A DNA stretch of 5,858 nucleotides, taken from an uncultured Collinsella sp. GTDB lineage: Bacteria > Actinomycetota > Coriobacteriia > Coriobacteriales > Coriobacteriaceae. This document shows positions 1 to 4,486 of the stretch, piece after piece; the first letter of the stretch is position 1; every line of letters begins with the position of its first letter. The notes beneath the pieces were generated by a model. It made no database searches. It was not told where the DNA came from and worked only from the letters and a program-made list of their open reading frames with translations. A program made the translations under genes and the position numbers. The DNA lies in assembly GCA_902468695.1 (NCBI GenBank), contig CABQZS010000199.1:1-5858 (forward strand), given 5' to 3'.

Positions 1-548
1 AGCAGGCCATCGCGCAAAGCGCCATCGAGCTCGTCAATGACGGCGACACGCTGCTCGTCGACTCGGGCACCACGGCGCTCGAGTTTGTCCGGCTCCTCGA
101 TCAGCGCAACGGAATCACCGTTATCACGGCCGACATTACCATCGCCGATTATATTGACGAGAGCATGCCCTCGGTCGATGTCGTCATGCTGGGCGGGGCA
201 CTGCGCAAAGGTCATCGCTATCTGTACGGCCCACTTACCATGCAGGCGCTCCAAACGGTTCACGCCGACCTTGCCATCGTGTGCCCCGGCGCTTTTGTCC
301 CCCGTTGCGGTTTTACGACCGACTTTCCGCAGATGGCCGAGACCAAAACAGCCATGATCGCCGCAGCCCATCAAAGCGTCGCCCTCATGGACGCCAGCAA
401 GGTTAACGGACGTGGCATGTACCGTTTTGCCGAGCTTGCCGACGTCGACACCATCGTGATGGACAGCGACCCCGATACCGCCATCGCCACCTCAATCGCC
501 GAGGCCACCGGCAGCGCACGTCCAGCCCTCATCATTGCCGGCGCTTAA
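1..548 (+). CDS. DeoR-family transcriptional regulator, C-terminal sensor domain (5' truncated by window)
   Basis: The reading frame is open from base 3 to the TAA at 546-548, giving about 181 residues. The N-terminal helix-turn-helix lies upstream of the window. What is visible is the DeoR C-terminal sugar-phosphate-sensing domain: the phosphate-loop motif DSGTT at bases 60-74, then VVMLGGALRKG, then YLYGPLTMQAL. Near the end come an AETKTAMI helix and the DASK lysine motif (bases 390-401), followed by the usual ADVDTIVMDSD strand. Members of this family are usually repressors that release DNA when the domain binds a phosphorylated sugar intermediate. The target genes probably lie upstream, outside the window, so the effector cannot be named. 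The domain looks intact, and the gene converges on the flavodiiron gene. Confidence 0.9.
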   Translation, partial: QAIAQSAIELVNDGDTLLVDSGTTALEFVRLLDQRNGITVITADITIADYIDESMPSVDVVMLGGALRKGHRYLYGPLTMQALQTVHADLAIVCPGAFVPRCGFTTDFPQMAETKTAMIAAAHQSVALMDASKVNGRGMYRFAELADVDTIVMDSDPDTAIATSIAEATGSARPALIIAGA

Positions 549-555
549 ACAAAAA

Positions 556-588
556 CCACCACAAAGGTGCCTGTCCCCTTTGTGGTGG
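556..588 (-). terminator. Rho-independent terminator of the flavodiiron gene
   Basis: A perfect 12-bp stem, CCACCACAAAGG (556-567) with CCTTTGTGGTGG (577-588), closes a 9-base loop. Read on the minus strand it starts 35 bases after the flavodiiron stop codon and is followed at once by TTTTTGTTT (555-547), a proper U-tract. On the plus strand the stem is followed by CTGTGATGG with no T run, so it should not be an efficient terminator for the convergent DeoR gene. The U-tract overlaps the DeoR stop codon. Confidence 0.85.
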
Positions 589-623
589 CTGTGATGGTTG
601 AGCGTCAAAAGTGAAAAATATCG

Positions 624-1784
624 CTACTTAGAGAGCTCGTCAGCGAGGGCCTCGATCTGAGCGCGCGAGGCGTCGTTGAGCGAACCCAGGACGGTCACCT
701 TGTTCTGCGCCAGGGTGATGTCCTTCATGCCCTCGAGCTCCTTGGTCATAACCTTGGCAGCGGTGGGCGCCCAGGAGCCGGCCTCGACGAGTGCCACCGT
801 ACGATTCTGATAGGCGTGCTCGGCAAGCGTGTGGATAAAGGTGCTCATGAACGGGAAGATCTCGCCCTGATAGGTGATGGAAGCGAGCACCAGACGGTCG
901 TAGCGGAACGCATCCTCAACGGCCTCGGCCATGTCGTCGCGAGCCAGGTCAAAGACGGAGACCTTCTGGCCGCGAGCCTCAAGCGCAGATGTAAGCTCCT
1001 CAACGGCAGCCTTCAGATGGCCATACACACTCGCATAGGCAATGGTGATGCCCTCGTCCTCGGGCTGATAGCTCGACCAGATGTTGTAAGTGTCGAGGTA
1101 GTAGCCCAGGTTCTCGGTCAGCACAGGACCATGGAGCGGGCAGATGATCTGGATATCCAGATCGGCGGCCTTCTTAAGCACGGCCTGCACGAACTTGCCG
1201 AACTTACCGACGATGCCAAAGTAGTAGCGGCGCGCTTCGCAAGCCCAGCCCTCGGGATCCTCGATGTCGTTGGCGCCAAACTTGCCAAAGCCGTCGGCAC
1301 TAAAGAGCACCTTGTCGGTGGACTCGTAGGAGAAGAGCACCTCGGGCCAGTGCACGTTGGGGGCGCCGACAAACGTCAGGCTGTGGCCGCCCAGATCGAG
1401 CACGTCGCCATCTTTGACGACCATTTTGCGCTCGGGGAAGTCGGTGCCAAAGTAGTTGACCATCATGCGGAAGGCGCCCATGCTGGCCACAATCTGTGCC
1501 TGGGGATAGCGCTCCATAAAGGCAGCGATGCCGGCGGAGTGATCGGGCTCCATGTGATGGACGACTAGGTAGTCGGGCGTACGGCCATCGAGCACGGCTT
1601 CGAGGTTGCCGAGCCACTCGTCAACAAAACCGCCGTCGACTGAATCGGCGACAGCGATCTTTTCGCCTAAGATAACGTAGCTGTTGTATGCCATACCGTT
1701 CTCGGACACGTCGTACTGGCCCTCGAACAGGTCGATGTCGTGATCGTCGACGCCAATGTAGCGGATATCCTTGGTGATCTCCAT
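624..1784 (-). CDS. fprA: Flavodiiron protein (FprA-type A-type flavoprotein, O2/NO reductase)
   Basis: A 386-residue protein, the usual length for a two-domain class A flavodiiron protein. Residues 1 to about 240 form a metallo-beta-lactamase-like domain holding the di-iron site. All ligands are visible: H77, E79, D81 and H82 in HHMEPDH, then H145 (NVHWPEV), D164 (FSADGFG) and H218 (CPLHGP). Residues from about 246 form the flavodoxin domain, with the FMN phosphate loop YASVYGH (250-256) and the GSWAPTAAKVM segment (336-346). In anaerobes this cytoplasmic enzyme reduces O2 to water or NO to N2O, usually with electrons from rubredoxin; no rubredoxin gene or fused rubredoxin domain is in the window. 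The ATG at 1784 is preferred because TAGGAGG precedes it by 9 bases. An in-frame ATG 14 codons upstream lies inside the candidate promoter. Substrate preference (O2 or NO) cannot be read from the sequence. Confidence 0.95.
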   Translation of the reverse strand: MEITKDIRYIGVDDHDIDLFEGQYDVSENGMAYNSYVILGEKIAVADSVDGGFVDEWLGNLEAVLDGRTPDYLVVHHMEPDHSAGIAAFMERYPQAQIVASMGAFRMMVNYFGTDFPERKMVVKDGDVLDLGGHSLTFVGAPNVHWPEVLFSYESTDKVLFSADGFGKFGANDIEDPEGWACEARRYYFGIVGKFGKFVQAVLKKAADLDIQIICPLHGPVLTENLGYYLDTYNIWSSYQPEDEGITIAYASVYGHLKAAVEELTSALEARGQKVSVFDLARDDMAEAVEDAFRYDRLVLASITYQGEIFPFMSTFIHTLAEHAYQNRTVALVEAGSWAPTAAKVMTKELEGMKDITLAQNKVTVLGSLNDASRAQIEALADELSK

Positions 1785-1800
1785 CAGGCAAAGCCTCCTA
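1785..1800 (-). promoter_or_regulatory. Strong ribosome binding site of fprA
   Basis: On the minus strand TAGGAGG is followed by 9 bases and then the ATG at 1784. This decides the start in favour of MEITKDIRYIG over the upstream in-frame ATG at 1826, which has no such site and overlaps the probable -10 box. Confidence 0.8.
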
Positions 1801-1824
1801 GATAGACAAAAGAACCCGTCTATC
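1801..1824. promoter_or_regulatory. Interrupted palindrome over the fprA start site (possible operator)
   Basis: GATAGAC (1801-1807) and GTCTATC (1818-1824) are perfect 7-base inverted arms with a 10-base spacer, so the half-sites are 17 bases apart on the helix. The palindrome overlaps the downstream half of the candidate -10 box and the predicted transcription start, and stops just before the ribosome binding site. That is a classic repressor position. Part of the outer arm would not be transcribed, so a DNA operator is likelier than an RNA hairpin. The binding protein is unknown. Confidence 0.4.
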
Positions 1825-1830
1825 ATAACA
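1822..1830 (-). promoter_or_regulatory. Candidate extended -10 promoter of fprA
   Basis: The minus strand reads TGTTATGAT: a TGn extension plus TATGAT (5 of 6 matches to TATAAT). Transcription would start near 1815, giving a leader of about 30 bases that ends with the ribosome binding site. No good -35 box sits 16-18 bases upstream, so the promoter would rely on the extended -10 or on an activator. GTGTTATGA also occurs at the proposed galK promoter. The position fits well, but the call rests on consensus matching only. Confidence 0.45.
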
Positions 1831-1913
1831 CTCGGCAGTATCCCAACTGTTATCTGCCGGTATCCTTACCGATTGTTATTGAAATACGATAAATCGCCGT
1901 TTACCTGCGCAAA

Positions 1914-2945
1914 CTATGAGCGTGGCATCGCCGTGCTATGTCGAATAATGAGCTGGCCGGGAATACGAATGGCAACGGTTTTGCCCGCCGTACCCGCCTC
2001 GGGAACCGCATGCTCGAATACCTCGCGTCCGCGCTGATGCAAATCGAATCGAACGGTCGTGAGCTCGTTATGCGCGACAAAATCATCGAGCGAATCGTCG
2101 ACACCCACCACGCTCACGTCCTCGGGCACGCGCAGGCCGCTATCGCGCAGCGCTGCAATCGCGCCATTTGCCATCTGGTCGTTTGCCGCGTAAATCGCCG
2201 TCATGGTGCGATCGTGCTCGGCCAGGTACCTGCCGGCCTCGTAGCCGCTGTTGGCAGACCAGTCGCCCTCGAGCGGCTCTGCCGGCTCGATGTGTTTACG
2301 CTCGAGCGCATCCTGCCAACCGGCTCGACGAAATTGCTCGTCGACCGAGAACGACGGGCCGCCAATATAGCGAATCTGCCCGTGCCCCAGCTTAAACAGG
2401 TGATCCATAAGCAAGAGCGAGCAGCCGTAATGGTCGGAATCGACCGTAGTCACGCGCGGATGCGCGTACATGGTAACGATGACCGTTCCAATGCCCGGCA
2501 GTGGATCAAACGTCTCAAAATCGGGCGCCATGCGGCTCATGCCGATGATGATGCCATCCACCGGCAATGCGGCCATACGACGCGTGGCCTCGGCAAGCGA
2601 AAACTCCTCGGTCTTGGACATCTCGACCAGCGTGATGGCGCAATTATGCTCGCGAGCAGCGCTGGCGATGCCGTCGATCATTGAGAGGTTGCCAAACTTG
2701 GTGACATCGTTGATGCATAGGCCGACCGAATGGTAACGGCCGTCGCGCAGCGAGCGACCGGCATAACTCGGACGAAAGCCGAGCTCTTGCATAGCGGCCT
2801 GCACGCGCTGGCGCGTCTGCTCGCTAACGTTGGGCAAGCCGTTGGCGACGCGCGAAACCGTCTGCTGCGAAACGCCGGCAGCGCGGGCGACGTCAGCCAT
2901 GGAGACCGGACGCGAACTGGTATCGTTGGACGGGCGCCTTGCCAC
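1914..2945 (-). CDS. LacI-family transcriptional repressor, likely regulator of the galKT operon
   Basis: A 343-residue LacI/GalR-type repressor. Residues 15-37 are the helix-turn-helix (MADVARAAG, then VSQQTVSRVANG), with Q27, Q28 and R32 at the base-reading positions of LacI Y17, Q18 and R22. Residues 58-66 are the hinge helix, with the minor-groove leucine at L66. Residues from about 73 are a periplasmic-binding-protein-like sugar-sensing domain ending in the typical YAANDQMANGA (252-262) and PEDVSVVGVDD (274-284) segments. The GTG at 2945 is chosen because AAGGTGATCC, an unusually complete match to the anti-Shine-Dalgarno, sits just upstream. The in-frame ATG at 3005 lies in a hairpin loop with no site. 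The gene diverges from galK, with three identical operators between them, which suggests it represses galKT and itself with a galactose-related inducer. The ligand is inferred from context, not from residues. Confidence 0.92.
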   Translation of the reverse strand: MARRPSNDTSSRPVSMADVARAAGVSQQTVSRVANGLPNVSEQTRQRVQAAMQELGFRPSYAGRSLRDGRYHSVGLCINDVTKFGNLSMIDGIASAAREHNCAITLVEMSKTEEFSLAEATRRMAALPVDGIIIGMSRMAPDFETFDPLPGIGTVIVTMYAHPRVTTVDSDHYGCSLLLMDHLFKLGHGQIRYIGGPSFSVDEQFRRAGWQDALERKHIEPAEPLEGDWSANSGYEAGRYLAEHDRTMTAIYAANDQMANGAIAALRDSGLRVPEDVSVVGVDDSLDDFVAHNELTTVRFDLHQRGREVFEHAVPEAGTAGKTVAIRIPGQLIIRHSTAMPRS

Positions 2946-2960
2946 AGGATCACCTTCACC
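2946..2960 (-). promoter_or_regulatory. Ribosome binding site that sets the GTG start of the LacI gene
   Basis: The minus strand carries AAGGTGATCC (2956-2947), complementary to the 16S 3' tail over ten bases. The AAGG core is 7 bases from the GTG at 2945. The match decides for the GTG start and makes the upstream region an untranslated leader. Confidence 0.7.
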
Positions 2961-2974
2961 CTTGCGAGATCTGA

Positions 2975-3025
2975 ATAGCGGGCCTCGGCCCGGGCAGAAA
3001 TACATCCCGCGCCGAGGCCCGCTAT
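2975..3025 (-). repeat. Strong GC-rich hairpin in the lacI leader
   Basis: ATAGCGGGCCTCGGC (2975-2989) and GCCGAGGCCCGCTAT (3011-3025) are perfect 15-base inverted arms. After one C-C mismatch the stem continues with CGGG (2991-2994) against CCCG (3006-3009), leaving an 11-base loop. On the lacI transcript it lies in the 5' leader, ending about 20 bases before the ribosome binding site. No U run follows on either strand, so it is not a standard terminator. It may stabilise the message, affect translation, or be a copy of a dispersed repeat. Confidence 0.85.
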
Positions 3026-3036
3026 CGTCGGACGCA

Positions 3037-3050
3037 TGTTAACGTACTCT
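3037..3050 (+). promoter_or_regulatory. LacI-family operator copy 1 (lacI-proximal)
   Basis: TGTTAACGTACTCT has the central CG and the TG...ACGT...C layout of LacI-family operators, and 13 of its 14 bases match copy 3. It lies in the proposed lacI leader, about 20-33 bases downstream of the candidate lacI start site, where bound repressor would block the polymerase and give autoregulation. Confidence 0.7.
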
Positions 3051-3076
3051 ACTTTTTCTATCTGCATCTCTTCTGC

Positions 3077-3105
3077 TTTATAAGTCCATACGGCAGTACC
3101 GTTCA
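3077..3105 (-). promoter_or_regulatory. Candidate promoter of the LacI gene
   Basis: On the minus strand TATAAA (3082-3077) matches the -10 consensus at 5 of 6 positions. A weak -35, TGAACG (3105-3100), precedes it by 17 bases. Transcription would begin near 3070, giving a leader of about 125 bases that contains operator copy 1 and the hairpin. Only the -10 is a good match. Confidence 0.4.
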
Positions 3106-3154
3106 CGGCTGTATTTCTACCGATTACCAGATTCTCAAAAAGTGACAAGCGATG

Positions 3155-3163
3155 TGTTATGAG
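3155..3163 (+). promoter_or_regulatory. Candidate extended -10 promoter of galKT
   Basis: TGTTATGAG contains a TGn extension and TATGAG (4 of 6 matches to the -10 consensus). The start site would be near 3170, and operator copy 2 covers the -10 and +1. No good -35 is seen at the right spacing; GTGACA at 3142-3147 is too close. The call rests on position, the extended -10 and the overlapping operator. Confidence 0.35.
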
Positions 3164-3173
3164 TACGTTAACA
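3160..3173 (-). promoter_or_regulatory. LacI-family operator copy 2 (at the galK promoter)
   Basis: TGAGTACGTTAACA is the exact reverse complement of copy 3, and the identity runs on through the following TAA of copy 3 (17 bases in all). It overlaps the candidate galK -10 and start site, the position for direct repression. Its centre is 123 bases from that of copy 1 and 64 bases from that of copy 3. Confidence 0.75.
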
Positions 3174-3223
3174 TAGCCCGTAACGTGCGGTATCGTGAAC
3201 ACTTGGTTCATGCCGCTTCAAGT

Positions 3224-3237
3224 TGTTAACGTACTCA
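3224..3237 (+). promoter_or_regulatory. LacI-family operator copy 3 (galK leader)
   Basis: TGTTAACGTACTCA lies 43 bases upstream of the galK ATG, inside the presumed leader. TGTTAACG is a strong half-site and TGAGTACG (on the other strand) the weaker half, so the site is an imperfect dyad centred on CG. Binding here would either road-block transcription or allow looping to copies 1 and 2. Confidence 0.75.
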
Positions 3238-3265
3238 TAACGACGCAAAACCCACCCTGCGCGCC

Positions 3266-3275
3266 AAGGAAAGGA
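3266..3275 (+). promoter_or_regulatory. Ribosome binding site of galK
   Basis: AAGGAAAGGA ends 5 bases before the ATG at 3281, a purine-rich Shine-Dalgarno at usable spacing that supports this start. Confidence 0.7.
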
Positions 3276-3280
3276 CCCCC

Positions 3281-4486
3281 ATGACCGCCCCCGACGAAAA
3301 GACACTCGCCACGCTCACCAAGCTGTTCGAGGAGGAGTTTGGCCCCATCGGCGACCGCCAGGTGCTCTACGTGCACGCGCCTGGGCGTTCCGAGATCAGC
3401 GGTAATCACACCGATCACGAAGGCGGCCACGTCATCGCCGGCTCGCTCGATGTCGCTGTCGACGGCATCGCCGTGGCAACCGACTCCAACAAGATTCGCA
3501 TCGCCGACGAGGGCTATCCTACGTTTGAGATCACGCTCGACACGCTGGATGTTCAGGAGTCCGAGAAGGGCACGTCCGCAAGTCTCGTCCGCGGCATGGC
3601 GCACGAGATTGCAGCCCTTGGCGTTGAGTCCCAGGGCTTCGACTTCGCCTTCACCTGCTCCGTCCCCTCGGGTGGCGGCCTTTCCAGCTCTGCCGCCGTC
3701 GAGGCCGCGTACGGTCGTGCCATGGAGACGCTCTGGGGCGCGCCCGCCATTGAGCCCGTCACGCTCGCTCAGATGAGCCAGCGCACCGAGAACAACTACT
3801 ACGGCAAGCCCTGCGGTCTGATGGACCAGGCCGCCGTATGTCTGGGCGGCCTTGCCTACATGGACTTTGAGGACCAGGCTCAGCCTAAGACCCAGAAGCT
3901 CGAGCTCAACTTTGAGGACCACGGCTATGCGCTCGTGCTCGTTAAGGTCGGCGCCGACCACGTGGCCGCCACCGACGACTACGCCGCCGTTCCGCGCGAG
4001 ATGCAGGACGTCGCCGCCGAGTTTGGCAAGGCACGCCTGTGCGAAGTCAACGTTGCCGACTTTGATGCCAAGCTGCCCGAGCTGCGCGCCAAGCTGGGTG
4101 ACCGCGCGTGCCTGCGCGCCGTTCACTACTGGTACGAGAACGGCCTGGTCGACAAGCGCTGGGCAGCGCTCAACGCCGGCGACATCGACCAGTTCCTGGT
4201 CCTCACGCGCGAGTCAGGCGCCAGCTCTGCCATGTACCTGCAGAATGTCGTTGCCAAGCTGGGATCTGAGCAGCCTTCCATGTATGCCCTGGCACTGGCC
4301 GAGCATGTACTCGACGGCCGAGGCGCCGTCCGTATCCACGGTGGCGGCTTTGGTGGCACCATCCAGGCCTTCGTGCCGCTCGACCTGGTCGACACCTTCA
4401 TCGCCAAGATGAACGGCTGGCTGGGCGAGGGCTCTGCCCGCCACTACGCAATATCTGACAAGGGGGCTTACGCGGCATGGCTGTAA
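3281..4486 (+). CDS. galK: Galactokinase (GHMP kinase family)
   Basis: A 401-residue GHMP-family kinase that phosphorylates galactose to galactose-1-phosphate with ATP in the cytoplasm, the first committed Leloir step. The sugar-binding signature is GRSEISGNHTDHEGG (35-49). The ATP-binding loop is VPSGGGLSSSAA (128-139), the catalytic aspartate is probably D182 in GLMDQ, and the third GHMP motif is RIHGGGFGG (351-359). The signature departs from the textbook GRxNLIGEHTDY: the residue normally Glu is N42 and the Tyr is H46. As I recall, many clostridial and coriobacterial galactokinases share this form, and the galT neighbour supports galactose as substrate. The start is set by AAGGAAAGGA (3266-3275), 5 bases before the ATG. 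The length is normal and the frame intact. Confidence 0.95.
   Translation: MTAPDEKTLATLTKLFEEEFGPIGDRQVLYVHAPGRSEISGNHTDHEGGHVIAGSLDVAVDGIAVATDSNKIRIADEGYPTFEITLDTLDVQESEKGTSASLVRGMAHEIAALGVESQGFDFAFTCSVPSGGGLSSSAAVEAAYGRAMETLWGAPAIEPVTLAQMSQRTENNYYGKPCGLMDQAAVCLGGLAYMDFEDQAQPKTQKLELNFEDHGYALVLVKVGADHVAATDDYAAVPREMQDVAAEFGKARLCEVNVADFDAKLPELRAKLGDRACLRAVHYWYENGLVDKRWAALNAGDIDQFLVLTRESGASSAMYLQNVVAKLGSEQPSMYALALAEHVLDGRGAVRIHGGGFGGTIQAFVPLDLVDTFIAKMNGWLGEGSARHYAISDKGAYAAWL

Larger units (their letters stand above)
2946..3280. other. Divergent lacI-galK control region (335 bases, no gene)
   Basis: This gap between the GTG of the LacI gene and the ATG of galK carries no convincing coding sequence. 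From left to right it holds the lacI ribosome binding site, a long GC-rich hairpin (2975-3025), operator copy 1 (3037-3050), the probable lacI promoter (about 3077-3105), the probable galK promoter with operator copy 2 (3155-3173), operator copy 3 (3224-3237) and the galK ribosome binding site (3266-3275). Its central part is visibly richer in A and T than the flanking genes, as expected for promoters. Confidence 0.8.

Noticed and set aside
816..1568. A 250-codon open frame on the plus strand opposite fprA
   Set aside because: It is the antisense shadow of a well-conserved flavodiiron gene, produced by GC-rich codon use; its translation has no recognisable domain and no ribosome binding site stands out.
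1938..2684. A 248-codon open frame on the plus strand opposite the LacI gene
   Set aside because: Antisense shadow of the LacI coding sequence with no domain signature, ending inside the gene.
2975..3025. The long hairpin as a Rho-independent terminator
   Set aside because: Neither strand has a U run after the stem, and it lies upstream of a start codon rather than after a gene.
3143..3148. TTGTCA on the minus strand as a lacI -35 box
   Set aside because: At 16-18 bases spacing there is only TAATCG or AATCGG, not a plausible -10.
2678..3211. A minus-strand frame beginning in the divergent control region and running into lacI in another frame
   Set aside because: It crosses operators, the hairpin and a promoter and then reads lacI out of frame. 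A short leader peptide starting near 3066 was considered, but its ribosome binding site is weak and there is no regulatory codon run.
3203..3231. A sigma-70 promoter for galK using TTGGTT as the -35 box
   Set aside because: At 15-17 bases spacing the -10 would be TGTTAA or TTAACG, poor matches explained by the operator itself.
3218..4126. A 302-codon open frame on the minus strand opposite galK
   Set aside because: Antisense shadow of galK rich in Ala, Gly, Val and Leu with no known motif; the plus-strand galactokinase explains the region fully.
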